Origin: Holophagales bacterium
Lineage (GTDB): Bacteria > Acidobacteriota > Thermoanaerobaculia > UBA5066
NCBI GenBank assembly: GCA_016719485.1
Contig: JADJZB010000004.1
Location: 248,001 to 312,000 of the forward strand
Length of the DNA: 64,000 nucleotides
Reading direction: 5' to 3'
Within the stretch, counting starts at the first letter, position 1. Every line of letters begins with the position of its first letter. Of the stretch, positions 9,049 to 19,040 are shown in pieces. The translations under genes were made by a program, and so were the position numbers. The notes beneath the pieces were generated by a model, which was given only the letters and a program-made list of their open reading frames with translations, ran no database searches and was not told where the DNA came from.

Positions 9049-10753
9049 GCGCACTGCCCTGCTCGCGATCCTGCTGCTGTCCCCGCTCGCCGCCCCCGCC
9101 CCCGCCCCCGAGCCCGCCGCCGACCTGCTCCTGACCGGCGGGCGGGTGTGGACCGCCGACCCGTCCCGGCCATGGGCCGAGGCCGTGGCGGTACGCGACG
9201 GGCGCGTCGCCCTCGTCGGAACTGACGCGGAAGTGGCCCTGCTGAAGGGGCCGAAGACGACGACGGTCGCGCTCCGGGGGCGCCTCGTCACCCCCGGTTT
9301 CGAGGACGCGCACATGCACCTCATGAGCGGGGCCCGCAACCTCGAGCGCGTGGACCTCGCGGAGGAGACGACCCTGACCGGGCTGCAGGAGAGGATCCGG
9401 AGCTTCGCCGAGGCCAACCCGAAGAGCCCCTGGATCGTGGGACGGGGCTGGGTCTACGGGTCGTTTCCCGGCGGCCTCCCCACGCGCCAGCAGCTCGACG
9501 CGATCGTTCCCGATCGGCCGGCCTACATGGACTGCTACGACGGGCATACCGGCTGGGCCAACAGCAAGGCCCTTGCGCTCGCAGGCATCACCCGTGACAC
9601 GAAGGACCCGGTGAACGGCACCATCGTGCGCGACCCGAGGACGGGCGAGCCGACCGGGGCGTTGAAGGAAGCGGCGGGCAGCCTCGTCGAGGAGCTGATC
9701 CCCGAGCCGAACGCAGAGAGGCACTACGCCCTGCTGCTCCAGGCCCTCGCCCTGCTCAACGGCAAGGGGATCACCGCGGTTCAGGACGCGGGCTGGGACG
9801 CCGAGGAGGTGGCCCGGTTCCTCCCACTCCTCGAGAGGGCACGCGCGGAGGGCAAGCTCACGGTACGTACCCGCCTGACCGTGAGCATCGCTCCGGGCGA
9901 CCCCGCCCCCGGCATCGCGGAGGCCGTCCGCCTGCGGGAAAAGTACCGCGACGGCGCGATCGTCTTCGGCGGCGTGAAGGGGTACGTCGACGGGGTGATC
10001 GAGGCGCACACCGCGGCGATGCTGGCGCCGTACTCCGACGACCCCGAAGTGGGCCGGGGAACGCCGCGCTGGGACCAGGCCGCCCTCGACCGCGCGGTCG
10101 CTGATGCAGACAAGGCCGGCCTCCAGGTGTGGCTCCACTCCATCGGGGACCGCGGGATCCGCATGGCCCTCGACGCCTACGCGGCGGCGGCGAAGCAGCA
10201 CGGTCCGCGCGACCGCCGGCATCGCGTCGAGCACGTGGAGGCGATCGACGCGGCGGACGCCCCGCGCTTCGCGGCCCTGGGGGCGGTGGCCTCCATGCAA
10301 CCGCTGCACGCCAACCCCGACCAGAACAACGAGACGGTCTGGTCGCCCAACGCCGGTCCGGAGCGCGCCAGCCGCGGCTTCGCCTGGCGGCTCATCGAGC
10401 AGACCGGGGGCCGCCTGGCTTTCGGCAGCGACTGGCCGGTCGTGACCCCCGACGTGCTCCGCGGGCTGTACTGCGCGGTGGCGCGCAAGACCCGCGAGGG
10501 AAGGCCCGCCGGCGGCTGGCAGCCGCAGCTCGCGGTGAGTGTGGAGAACGCGCTGCGCCACTACACGATCGACGCGGCCTGGGCCGGGTTCGGGGATAGG
10601 GAGCGGGGCTCGATCCAGGTCGGAAAGCGCGCGGACCTCGTCGTGCTCTCGCGCGACATCCTCGCCGCGCCGCCTGAAGAGATCCTCCAGACGAAGATCC
10701 TCCTGACTCTCTTCGAGGGCAAGCCCGTCTGGCGCGACCCGTCGCCACAGTGA
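9047..10753 (+). CDS. Exported YtcJ-like amidohydrolase (amidohydrolase family 3)
   Basis: A 568-residue metal-dependent hydrolase. It begins with a signal peptide (MRTALLAILLLSPLAAPAPA) so it acts outside the cytoplasm. The YtcJ/amidohydrolase-3 pattern is clear: LLTGGRVWTADP at the start of the beta-sandwich, the metal site TPGFEDAHMHLMSGA, GWVYGSFPGG, QVWLHSIGDRGIRMALDAY, HRVEHVEAID, FGSDWPVVTPDVLRGLY, and the closing GSIQVGKRADLVVLSRDI. The substrate is not predictable; family members hydrolyse amides or carbamates. ATG 9047 has a strong GGTGGAGGAG ribosome site 6 nt upstream. Confidence 0.92.
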   Translation: MRTALLAILLLSPLAAPAPAPEPAADLLLTGGRVWTADPSRPWAEAVAVRDGRVALVGTDAEVALLKGPKTTTVALRGRLVTPGFEDAHMHLMSGARNLERVDLAEETTLTGLQERIRSFAEANPKSPWIVGRGWVYGSFPGGLPTRQQLDAIVPDRPAYMDCYDGHTGWANSKALALAGITRDTKDPVNGTIVRDPRTGEPTGALKEAAGSLVEELIPEPNAERHYALLLQALALLNGKGITAVQDAGWDAEEVARFLPLLERARAEGKLTVRTRLTVSIAPGDPAPGIAEAVRLREKYRDGAIVFGGVKGYVDGVIEAHTAAMLAPYSDDPEVGRGTPRWDQAALDRAVADADKAGLQVWLHSIGDRGIRMALDAYAAAAKQHGPRDRRHRVEHVEAIDAADAPRFAALGAVASMQPLHANPDQNNETVWSPNAGPERASRGFAWRLIEQTGGRLAFGSDWPVVTPDVLRGLYCAVARKTREGRPAGGWQPQLAVSVENALRHYTIDAAWAGFGDRERGSIQVGKRADLVVLSRDILAAPPEEILQTKILLTLFEGKPVWRDPSPQ

Positions 10754-10805
10754 TCCGCGCGGGCGCCGCACCGCGAGAGCGCACGCCCTGACGGCGCGGC
10801 CCCGC

Positions 10806-10811
10806 TAAGAT
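10806..10811 (+). promoter_or_regulatory. -10-like hexamer TAAGAT before the HDAC-like gene
   Basis: TAAGAT ends 7 nt before the GTG at 10819, with no Shine-Dalgarno sequence between. A transcript starting there would be leaderless. No good -35 is seen; the same spacing recurs at other genes in the window. Confidence 0.35.
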
Positions 10812-10818
10812 CGCGGAC

Positions 10819-11861
<1,043 letters not shown>

Positions 11862-11865
<4 letters not shown>

Positions 11866-12422
11866 CCCCGCCACTCCCGATTCCCGAGTGCTACTGGGTC
11901 GTTCCCGGCCTTCTCCTCGCGGGCGAGTACCCTTTCTCTTTCGTCGAGGAGGAGGGGCGCGCTCGTCTCCGTGCCTTTCTGGACGCCGGCATCCGGCTCT
12001 TCGTCGACCTGACGGAGGAGCGGGAGAGCGGGCGGACGGGTGTTCTGGAGCCGTACGAGGTCGCCCTCGAGGAAGAGGCGGCGGCCAAAGGAGTCGGGGC
12101 CCGGAAGGTCCGCCACCCCGTGCGCGACATGAGCGTGCCGCGCGCCGACGGCCTCGAGCGGATCGTCGCGGAGCTGGACGGCGCCGTGGAGCGCGGCGAG
12201 CCGGCCTACGTCCACTGCTGGGGGGGCATCGGGAGGACCGGCACCGCGGTGGCCTCGTTCCTCGCCCGCCGCCACGGGGTGACGGGAGACGAGGCGCTCG
12301 CGCTCCTGGACGCACTCTGGCAGGACGTGCCGAAGAGCGCTGTCTTCCCCGAGTCGCCCCAGACGGAAGAGCAGCGGCGGGCCGTCCGCCGATTCGCCGG
12401 GAACGGGGACGGGAAGCCGTGA
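11862..12422 (+). CDS. Cys-based protein phosphatase (dual-specificity/tyrosine phosphatase-like)
   Basis: A 186-residue cytoplasmic phosphatase. The P-loop HCWGGIGRTG fits the HCX5R signature of tyrosine and dual-specificity phosphatases; the general acid is probably an Asp in LFVDLTEERE. The N-terminal IPECYWVVPGLLLAGEYP is the usual opening of small DSP-like proteins that start with a substrate-recognition strand. ATG 11862 overlaps the upstream stop (ATGA); a GTG six bases earlier would also work. Its own TGA overlaps the start of the methyltransferase. The target could be a phosphoprotein, phosphoinositide or nucleotide, and cannot be told from sequence. Confidence 0.87.
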
Positions 12423-13204
12423 GCGACCGCATCGAATCGCCGGCGAACCCGCGCATCGCCGCAGCCGTCCGCGCGGCGCGGGAAGGCAAAGCGCTCGTCC
12501 TCGAGGGTGCCAGGATGCTCGTCGACGCCCTCGACGCGGGCCTCGTACCGGACGTCGTCTTCGCGGCGTCCGACCTCGCGCCCGTCGACACCGTGGCCGT
12601 AGACCGCGCGCGGCGTGCCGGCGTCGAGATCGTCGAGGTCTCCCCCCGCGCCCTTTCGCGCCTCTCCGACCTCGGGTCGACCCGGGCCCTCGTGGCTCTC
12701 GCACCCGTGCCGTCCTCGACGCTCCCGGCTCTCGCCGGGTCGCGGCTCGTCCTCCTCCTCGACGGGCTTCAGGACCCCGCGAACGTCGGCGCGATCCTCC
12801 GGGCTGCGGAGGCCTTCGGCGCCGGAGGTGTCGTCCTGACGCCGGGCACCGCATCGCCTTTCGCTCAGAAGGCGTTCCGCGCCTCGGCAGGAAGCGCCCT
12901 GAGGGTTCCCGTCGTGAGTAACGTCCTCTCGACCGAGGCCGTGACCTGGGTCCGCGCAACCGGGGCCACCCTGGCCGGGGCCGACGCCCACGACGGCCGC
13001 GAACCAGACACGCTGGAGGCTCTCGCGCCCCTCGTCCTGGCCATCGGCTCGGAAGGGCACGGGCTCTCGGCGCCGGTCTTCGACGCACTCGACCTGAGGG
13101 TCCGGATTCCCGTCTCTGCGCGGGTCGAGTCGCTCAACGCCGCCGTGGCGACGGGAATCCTCCTCTACGCGCTCTCCCCGAAGACCTCTGCCGAGAAGCG
13201 GTAG
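12419..13204 (+). CDS. SpoU/TrmH-family RNA 2'-O-methyltransferase
   Basis: A 261-residue SPOUT-fold methyltransferase expected to methylate a ribose 2'-OH in rRNA or tRNA using S-adenosylmethionine. An N-terminal substrate-binding part (residues 1-95, opening SDRIESPANPRIAAAVR) resembles SpoU_sub_bind. The catalytic knot has all three family motifs: LDGLQDPANVGAILRAAEAF (motif 1), LAIGSEGHGLS (motif 2) and IPVSARVESLNAAVATGILLY (motif 3). The GTG start overlaps the phosphatase stop. The last 40 bp overlap the convergent AMMECR1 gene. Confidence 0.94.
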   Translation: MSDRIESPANPRIAAAVRAAREGKALVLEGARMLVDALDAGLVPDVVFAASDLAPVDTVAVDRARRAGVEIVEVSPRALSRLSDLGSTRALVALAPVPSSTLPALAGSRLVLLLDGLQDPANVGAILRAAEAFGAGGVVLTPGTASPFAQKAFRASAGSALRVPVVSNVLSTEAVTWVRATGATLAGADAHDGREPDTLEALAPLVLAIGSEGHGLSAPVFDALDLRVRIPVSARVESLNAAVATGILLYALSPKTSAEKR

Positions 13205-13722
13205 ACCGTCGCGGGCGGATGGCCCGATCTCCAGGCATCTTCCGGGAGGCCCGCCTTCAGGCACACCTGGGAGAGGAGCGTCGGGACGTCCCAGCCCCAC
13301 TCCGGGGCGACCTGCGGAAGAAGCAGGCCGGAACGCTGCCCCTTTCGCGCGACGACGCCGTGAACGCCGATCTCGATCTGCGTGAGGGGCTCGGTCACCT
13401 CCTCGAGCGGGGTCATGACCGATACGTCCAGAGAGAGCTTCGACAGGTCGCGAGGCTGGGCCGGAGCAAAGCGCGGATCGCGAAGGAGGGCCGCCACGGC
13501 GTTCTCTTCCACGTCCTGGGAAAGGGGCCGCCACGGCTCGACGCTGCCGATGCAGCCTCGCAGCCGGCCGTCCTTCTTCCAGGTCACGAACGCGGCCCCG
13601 GGCTCGGCGAGGCGCCCCTCGGCCTGCGGAAGGTCCCGCCTCCCCTCGGGGAGGCCGAGGGCGCGGGCCGCCGCGTGGCGCGCCCGCTTCAGCAGCTCGG
13701 CCTTCTCGCCTTCGGAGAGCAT
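13165..13722 (-). CDS. AMMECR1-domain protein (AmmeMemoRadiSam protein A-like)
   Basis: A 185-residue single-domain AMMECR1 protein. It contains the near-invariant LRGCIGSVEP motif followed by NAVAALLRDPRF, LDVSVMTPLEEV, GVHGVVARKGQRSGLLLPQV and WDVPTLLSQVCLKAGLP. In many bacteria it is encoded with a MEMO1-like protein and a radical SAM enzyme as the AmmeMemoRadiSam system, but neither partner is in this window. Molecular function is unsettled. ATG 13722 has the ribosome site GGGAGGA 5 nt upstream. Its 3' end overlaps the SpoU gene by 40 bp, tail to tail. Confidence 0.92.
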   Translation of the reverse strand: MLSEGEKAELLKRARHAAARALGLPEGRRDLPQAEGRLAEPGAAFVTWKKDGRLRGCIGSVEPWRPLSQDVEENAVAALLRDPRFAPAQPRDLSKLSLDVSVMTPLEEVTEPLTQIEIGVHGVVARKGQRSGLLLPQVAPEWGWDVPTLLSQVCLKAGLPEDAWRSGHPPATVYRFSAEVFGESA

Positions 13723-13739
13723 GTTCGTCCTCCCTGCCG

Positions 13740-14393
13740 TCAGGCGTGGGCCCTTGGCCGCGCGAGCCCGGCCTCGACGAGGAGGCCTACGGCGGTCTTC
13801 TCGAACGCATCGAGCCGCCCGGTGAAGAAGTGGTCCGCTCCCGGCACGACGGCCGCCCGGAAGCCGTACCGGGCCGCGGTCTCGAGGGCGACCTTTCCGG
13901 GGCCGAACTGATCCGCCGCCCCCTGGACCCAGACGACGTTGCGTCCCGCCAGGGCCCGGGCTTCCTCTTCGGGCCAGCGGTCCGAGGGGACGCCGATCAG
14001 GAGAAGGACGGTGGGCTCCACGACGAGAGCGGCCCGCGCCGCGCAGAGCGATCCGAAGGAGAAGCCCGCGAGAGCCAGCGGGCCGGACGGGTACCTTTCG
14101 CGGACGAACCCGACCGCGGAGACGAGGTCGTCCGTCTCTCCACGCCCCTCGTCGTACGTTCCCTCGGACGCGCCCACGCCCCGGAAATTGAAGCGGAGCG
14201 AGGCGAGATGGAACCGCTCGGCCAGGAACTTCGCGGTCCGGTGGACGACCTTCGTGTGCATCGTTCCGCCGAAGAGGGAGTGAGGGTGGGCGACGACGGC
14301 GGCGCCCGCCGGGCTCGGCGGGAGGCGAAGGAGCGCCTCGAGGGAGCCGGTGGGCCCGGGAAGCGTCAGGGAGAGCATTCGGACGGCGGTCAC
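13740..14393 (-). CDS. Alpha/beta hydrolase (small dienelactone-hydrolase/lysophospholipase-like)
   Basis: A 217-residue alpha/beta-hydrolase-fold protein. Seen motifs are VVAHPHSLFGGTMHTKVVH, LRFNFRGVGASEG, the nucleophile elbow GFSFGS and the catalytic His in GADHFFTGR. Proteins of this build are general serine hydrolases; the substrate is unknown. GTG 14393 is the longest start; ATG 14378 would drop five residues and is equally plausible since no clear ribosome site favours either. It lies 17 bp upstream of the AMMECR1 gene on the same strand, so both may share a transcript. Confidence 0.85.
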   Translation of the reverse strand: MTAVRMLSLTLPGPTGSLEALLRLPPSPAGAAVVAHPHSLFGGTMHTKVVHRTAKFLAERFHLASLRFNFRGVGASEGTYDEGRGETDDLVSAVGFVRERYPSGPLALAGFSFGSLCAARAALVVEPTVLLLIGVPSDRWPEEEARALAGRNVVWVQGAADQFGPGKVALETAARYGFRAAVVPGADHFFTGRLDAFEKTAVGLLVEAGLARPRAHA

Positions 14394-14410
14394 GACCGCC
14401 CGAAGTTAGC

Positions 14411-16114
14411 ATGCGCCGGATGAACCGGTCCCAGCCGAGTGTCCCGCCGGCCCGGCGGCCCCGTTTCGAGCCGTGGATATCGCTCGCCCTCGTGGTCTTT
14501 TCGGCGGCCCTCGCCCTTCACCATCTCTCGGGCGACGCCGCGACCGCCGACGAGCCCGTTCACCTCGCCGCGGCCCTGGAGACCGTCCGGGACGGAACGG
14601 GACGGTGGAATCCGGAGCACCCGCCCCTCGCGAAGGCTCTCGCCGGCATCGCTCTCACGAATCTGCCGATCCGCCCCGCCGACGACCCGCTCCACTCGGT
14701 CCCGGGTCCGGCCCGGCTCCTTCGCTTTCTGTACCAGAACGCGACCCCGCCGGAAACGATCCTCTTCCGCGCGCGGCTTCCGTTCGTCGCGCTCCTCGCA
14801 GCCCTCCTCCTGGCCGTGCGCGCCGAGGCGCGCCGCCGGTGGGGCCCGTGGGCCGGGTGCGCCGCCCTCGCCTTCGCCGCGCTCGAGCCGACCCTCAACG
14901 CCCACGCGGGCGTGGTGCACACCGACCTGGCCGTGACCTTGTTCGTCGTCCTCTCGCTCGGCCCGCTCGCGCGCCTCGCGCGGCCCGAGGCGCAGAGCGC
15001 CACCCTTCTGCTCGGACTCCTCTGGGGCCTCGCCTTCCTCTCGAAGTTCAGCGCGCCCCTCCTCGCCCTCTGTACGCTCCCCTTCCTCGCGGCCGACGTC
15101 ACGCCCACCCTTCGGGACCTCCCGCGCCTCGCGCGCCGCCTCCTCGGCGCCGCCGGGATCGCCCTGCTCGTCACGCTCGCCGGCTTCGGATGGGCATACC
15201 GGAACCAGACGCCAGAGGACCGCCACGCCCTCGCCGTCGACCGGCTCGAGGTGAAGGGGCGCTCCCCAGCCCTGGCCCGCGCCGTCATTGCCGCCGGAGA
15301 CGCACTCCCGCCGCTGGGCAACCTCCTCACGGGCGCCCTCTCCGTCGCGCTGCAGAGCGACGTCGGGGCCGGAGCGAACTACTTCCTCGGGCAGGTCTCG
15401 CGCGAGGGGTCACCCTGGTACTTCCCCGTCGCTCTCGCCGTCAAGACGCCCCTCGGACTCCTCGTCGGACTCGCGGCGGCTCTCGCGGCGCGTCCGTCGC
15501 GCCGATTCGCCGCCGTCTTCGGAGGCGCGCTGCTCCTCTTCCTCCTCCTCTCCTCGCGGACGACCTACAACATCGGCGTCCGCCACGCACTTCTCCTCTT
15601 TCCGCTCGCCGCCATCGCCGCCGGGTCCGCTCTCGCCTCACCGGCCGTCCGCCTTCGCAGCGCCGCCGCGCTCGGAGCGCTCTTCGTGGCGACCGTCGAG
15701 ATCGCCACGGTCCACCCCCACGAGCTGTCGTTCTTCAACGCCCTTGCGGGAGGGCTCGAAGGGGGGCGCCGCTTCTTCGTCGACAGCAGCCTCGACTGGG
15801 GCCAGGACCTCCTCCGCCTGAGGGACGCCGCTCCCTCCTTCGCACCGGGCGGGCTCGGCGCCGTCGTCTTCGGAGGCGACCTCCCTGCCCGTCACGCCCC
15901 GGTCCTTCGCCCGCCCTTCCCGGGAGAGGAAGACCGTCCCGGCGCCCTCCTGGCCATCGGTGAAGCCCCGCTCGCCCTCGGCCCGGAGCTCCTGCGCGCC
16001 AAGGGCGCTCTCGAGGACGCCGACCGGCTCGAGCGCATTCGCACCGCCCTCCTCAAGCGCGGCACCCGCGTCGGAGCCATTGGCGGCTCGATCGGAATCT
16101 GGCGCATCGAGTAG
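14411..16114 (+). CDS. GT-C-fold membrane glycosyltransferase (PMT/ArnT-like)
   Basis: A 567-residue polytopic membrane protein with an estimated 10-11 helices and a soluble C-terminal tail. It has the hallmarks of lipid-phosphosugar-dependent GT-C transferases: helix 1, then ATADEPVHLAAA (the acidic DE motif in the first periplasmic loop), NPEHPPLAKALAGIAL, and YNIGVRHALLLFPLAA. It should transfer a sugar from a polyprenyl-phosphate donor to an acceptor at the outer face of the inner membrane. Acceptor is unknown. A second ATG at 14420 is possible. It is divergent from the hydrolase with 17 bp between starts. Confidence 0.85.
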   Translation: MRRMNRSQPSVPPARRPRFEPWISLALVVFSAALALHHLSGDAATADEPVHLAAALETVRDGTGRWNPEHPPLAKALAGIALTNLPIRPADDPLHSVPGPARLLRFLYQNATPPETILFRARLPFVALLAALLLAVRAEARRRWGPWAGCAALAFAALEPTLNAHAGVVHTDLAVTLFVVLSLGPLARLARPEAQSATLLLGLLWGLAFLSKFSAPLLALCTLPFLAADVTPTLRDLPRLARRLLGAAGIALLVTLAGFGWAYRNQTPEDRHALAVDRLEVKGRSPALARAVIAAGDALPPLGNLLTGALSVALQSDVGAGANYFLGQVSREGSPWYFPVALAVKTPLGLLVGLAAALAARPSRRFAAVFGGALLLFLLLSSRTTYNIGVRHALLLFPLAAIAAGSALASPAVRLRSAAALGALFVATVEIATVHPHELSFFNALAGGLEGGRRFFVDSSLDWGQDLLRLRDAAPSFAPGGLGAVVFGGDLPARHAPVLRPPFPGEEDRPGALLAIGEAPLALGPELLRAKGALEDADRLERIRTALLKRGTRVGAIGGSIGIWRIE

Positions 16115-16312
16115 AAACGGGGTCAGGTCTTGATTTTCTATTCTGGGCCGGGAGTCCGGCAGCCCTGAATGGATACGGCGGCATCAGGATGTCGAGGTCG
16201 GTCCTGAGCCTCGACCGTCCGTTGCACGGACGGCGCGGCGGCAAGTCCGACTGCCTGTAGACTCCGCGGTTTTCATGGACACAGTCGGGCGACTCGCAGA
16301 CCGCGGGCTCTC
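16115..16312 (+). other. Intergenic region with low-G+C segment, possible relict of a REP/RAYT-type element
   Basis: The 198 bp between the glycosyltransferase and kinase genes opens with a stretch poorer in G+C than its surroundings (GGGGTCAGGTCTTGATTTTC at about 16119-16138). From memory, a sequence of this kind often flanks REP-associated tyrosine transposase genes; I could not check that. No transposase is present here. The right half holds a TAGACT box (16258-16263) and a 13-codon open frame ahead of the kinase start. Confidence 0.35.
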
Positions 16313-16316
16313 GTGA
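16275..16316 (+). CDS. Putative 13-codon leader ORF coupled to the kinase gene
   Basis: ATG 16275 opens a 13-codon frame (MDTVGRLADRGLS) whose TGA at 16314-16316 overlaps the GTG start of the kinase (GTGA). A TAGACT -10-like box ends 11 nt before the ATG. It may allow re-initiation at the kinase start, which has no clear ribosome site of its own. It could also be chance. Confidence 0.3.
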   Translation: MDTVGRLADRGLS

Positions 16317-18988
16317 TCGGTACGACCGTCGGCAGCTACCGGGTCTCCGCCAAGCTCGGCGAAGGCGGGATGGGCGAGGTCTGGCGCGCGACGGACGAGA
16401 AGCTCGGCCGCGAGGTCGCGCTCAAGGTCCTTCCCGCGGCCGTGGCCGACGACGAGGAGAGGCTCTCGCGCTTCCAGCGCGAGGCCAAGGTCCTCGCGTC
16501 GCTCAACCACCCCGCGATCGCCACGCTCTTCGGCCTCGAGACACTCGACGGCCGGCAGGTCCTGGTCATGGAGCTCGTCGAGGGCGAGGACCTCTCGGCA
16601 CGGATTGCCCGAGGGCCCCTGCCGCTCGCGGAGGCTCTCCCGATCGCCCTTCAGATCGCCCAGGCCCTCGAGGCGGCGCACGAGAAGGGGATCGTCCACC
16701 GGGACCTCAAGCCCGCGAACGTCAAGCTCCGGCCCGACGGGGCCGTCAAGGTCCTCGACTTCGGCCTCGCCAAGGCCTGGGACGAGGAGCGGTCGCAGAG
16801 CAACCTCTCTTACTCGCCCACGATCACGCAGCACCACACGAAGGCGGGCGTCATCCTCGGGACTGCCTCGTACATGGCCCCCGAACAGGCAGCGGGTCTC
16901 GCGACCGACCGGCGCGCCGACGTCTGGTCCTTCGGCGTCGTCCTCTGGGAAATGCTCACCGGGCGGAAGCTCTTCGAGGGCGAGACGGTCTCGCACGTCC
17001 TCGCGTCCGTCCTCAAGGACTCTCCGGACCTCGCGGCTCTCCCCTCGGACCTGCCGCCCGTCCTCGCCCAGCTCGTCTCCTCCTGCCTGAAGAAGAAGCC
17101 GGCCCGCCGGCTCCAGTCGATCGGGGACGCGCGCGTGACGCTCGAGGACTACCAGGCCCAGCCGGACTCCTTCGTGACGGCAGCCCCGACCGCGACGGCG
17201 GCCCCCGCGGGCCGCAGGGGCTTCGGCGGGGCGCTGCCCTGGGCGGTCGCGGCTCTCGCGGTGACCCTGGGGCTCGGCGGAGTCCTCTTCGCCCGCAGGA
17301 ACGGCTCCGCCCCGCTCGTGAAGGCCGCGATCCCGGCGCCCGACGGCACGAGCTTCAGCCTCTCCCCCGAGAGCCCGGGCCCCGTGGCCGTCTCTCCCGA
17401 CGGCCGGCGCATCGCGTTCTCGGCGAGCGACGGGGACGGCAAGGTCCGCCTTTTCGTCCGCAACCTCGACGCGGGAACGGCCCACGCGCTTTCCGGGACG
17501 GAGGGCGCGGGCTACCCGTTCTGGTCGCCCGACTCGCGCTGGCTCGGCTTCTTCGTGAGGACCGATCGCGTCCTTCGAAAGATCGACGTCACGGGCGGCC
17601 CGCCCGTCACGCTCTGCCCTGCAACGAACGGAAAGGGCGGAACCTGGGGCACGGAAGGGGTCATCGTCTTCTCGCCCGACAGCTCGGGCCCCCTCCAGCG
17701 CGTCCCGGCGGCCGGCGGCGCACCCCAGCCGATCACGAAGGTCGACGGGGCGAAGCACAACTCGCACCGGCACCCCCGGTTCCTGCCCGACGGGCGGAGA
17801 TTCCTCTACTTCGCGCGGGGGCTCGCGCCGGACCGGAGCGCGATCCTCCTCGGTTCGCTCGACGACGGCGAGAGCCTGGAGCTGCTGCGTGGCTCGAGCC
17901 AGGCGGAGTTCGCCTCGGGGAAGCTGCTCTTCGTGAGGGAGCGCGTTCTCGTCGCCCAGGAGTTCGACGCGGCGAAGGGAACGCTCTCGGGAGAGGCCGT
18001 TCCGCTCGCGGAGGACGTCCTCGTCGTCTCGGGCGCGGCCGTGGCCGTCTTCTCCTCCTCGCAGAACGGCGTCCTGGCGTTCCTGACCGGCAAGGCGGAG
18101 AACGAGACGACCCTGGAGTGGCGGGACCGGACTGGAAAAGCGACGGCGCCCCTGGGCGAGGCGGCGACCTACCGGCGCGCGGTGCTGTCGCCCGACGGCA
18201 AGTTCGCCGTGGCGCAGCTCGCCGACTTCAGCCTCGGGACCCACGATCTCTGGGTCTTCGAGATCGGCCGCGGGCTGAAGACTCGCTTCACGTTCGACCC
18301 GGCCGAGGACCTCATGCCGGCGTGGGCCCCGGACAGCAGGACGGTCTACTTCGCCTCCAACCCGAAAGGCCGCTGGGACGTCTATCGGAAAGCGATCGAA
18401 GGGGCGGGAGAAGTCGAGCTCGTCTACTCGGGAGAGCCGGGGACCCAGCCCGCGTCCGTCTCGCCGGACGGCCGGGTCCTTCTCGTCAACAGGAGCGCGG
18501 ACGCGACGAGGTCGGACATCTGGGTCCTGCCTCTCGAGCCGAAAGCCGAGCCGAAGGTCTTCCGGCAGACCGAGTTCACGGAGGTCGCCGGCTCCTTCTC
18601 TCCCGACGGGCGCTGGGTCGCCTACTTCTCCAACGAGTCGGGGGAGTACGAGGTCTACGTGACGCCCTTCCCGGGACCCGGCCGGCGCTGGCAGGTCTCC
18701 ACGAAATCCGGCGCTTATCCGCAGTGGCGCTCGGACGGGAAGGAGATCGTCTACGTCCAGATGGACGGCCAGATCATGTCCGCGGAGGTCGCGGTCGAGG
18801 GCGACTCGTTCCGCGTCGGGGCGGTGGCTCCCCTCTTCCGCCTCTCCGTTCCGAACCCCGGCGGGCCGAGCTTCTCCCTCGCGGCAGACGGCTCGCGGCT
18901 TCTCGTCGTCCCCTTCACCGCGCAGAAGGCGGGAGGCCTCCTCAGCCTCGTCCTGGGCTGGCCGAAGGAGCTCGAAGAGAGGCGCTGA
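16313..18988 (+). CDS. Membrane Ser/Thr protein kinase with C-terminal TolB-like beta-propeller
   Basis: An 891-residue Hanks-type kinase receptor. The kinase domain (about 8-280) is complete: Gly loop GEGGMGEVW (16-24), VAIK-like Lys38, HRDLKPAN (129-136), DFG (149-151) and the activation-segment end MAPE (188-191). A single membrane helix follows at about 306-328. Residues about 335-880 form a WD40/TolB-type propeller with repeated blades such as AVSPDGRRIAFSAS, WSPDSRWLGFF, WAPDSRTVYFAS and FSPDGRWVAYFSNESG. This places the kinase in the cytoplasm and the propeller outside as a likely sensor. The architecture is common in Acidobacteriota. The ligand and phosphorylation targets are unknown. 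Confidence 0.95.
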   Translation: MIGTTVGSYRVSAKLGEGGMGEVWRATDEKLGREVALKVLPAAVADDEERLSRFQREAKVLASLNHPAIATLFGLETLDGRQVLVMELVEGEDLSARIARGPLPLAEALPIALQIAQALEAAHEKGIVHRDLKPANVKLRPDGAVKVLDFGLAKAWDEERSQSNLSYSPTITQHHTKAGVILGTASYMAPEQAAGLATDRRADVWSFGVVLWEMLTGRKLFEGETVSHVLASVLKDSPDLAALPSDLPPVLAQLVSSCLKKKPARRLQSIGDARVTLEDYQAQPDSFVTAAPTATAAPAGRRGFGGALPWAVAALAVTLGLGGVLFARRNGSAPLVKAAIPAPDGTSFSLSPESPGPVAVSPDGRRIAFSASDGDGKVRLFVRNLDAGTAHALSGTEGAGYPFWSPDSRWLGFFVRTDRVLRKIDVTGGPPVTLCPATNGKGGTWGTEGVIVFSPDSSGPLQRVPAAGGAPQPITKVDGAKHNSHRHPRFLPDGRRFLYFARGLAPDRSAILLGSLDDGESLELLRGSSQAEFASGKLLFVRERVLVAQEFDAAKGTLSGEAVPLAEDVLVVSGAAVAVFSSSQNGVLAFLTGKAENETTLEWRDRTGKATAPLGEAATYRRAVLSPDGKFAVAQLADFSLGTHDLWVFEIGRGLKTRFTFDPAEDLMPAWAPDSRTVYFASNPKGRWDVYRKAIEGAGEVELVYSGEPGTQPASVSPDGRVLLVNRSADATRSDIWVLPLEPKAEPKVFRQTEFTEVAGSFSPDGRWVAYFSNESGEYEVYVTPFPGPGRRWQVSTKSGAYPQWRSDGKEIVYVQMDGQIMSAEVAVEGDSFRVGAVAPLFRLSVPNPGGPSFSLAADGSRLLVVPFTAQKAGGLLSLVLGWPKELEERR

Positions 18989-19040
18989 GCGTGAACCGGG
19001 CCCGACCGGCTTCGGGCGTAGTCTTCACGAGGGGAACCGA

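Noticed and set aside
16115..16312. A full transposase or IS copy in the kinase upstream region
   Set aside because: No transposase frame, no terminal inverted repeats and no target duplication are visible; only a short A/T-rich fragment remains.
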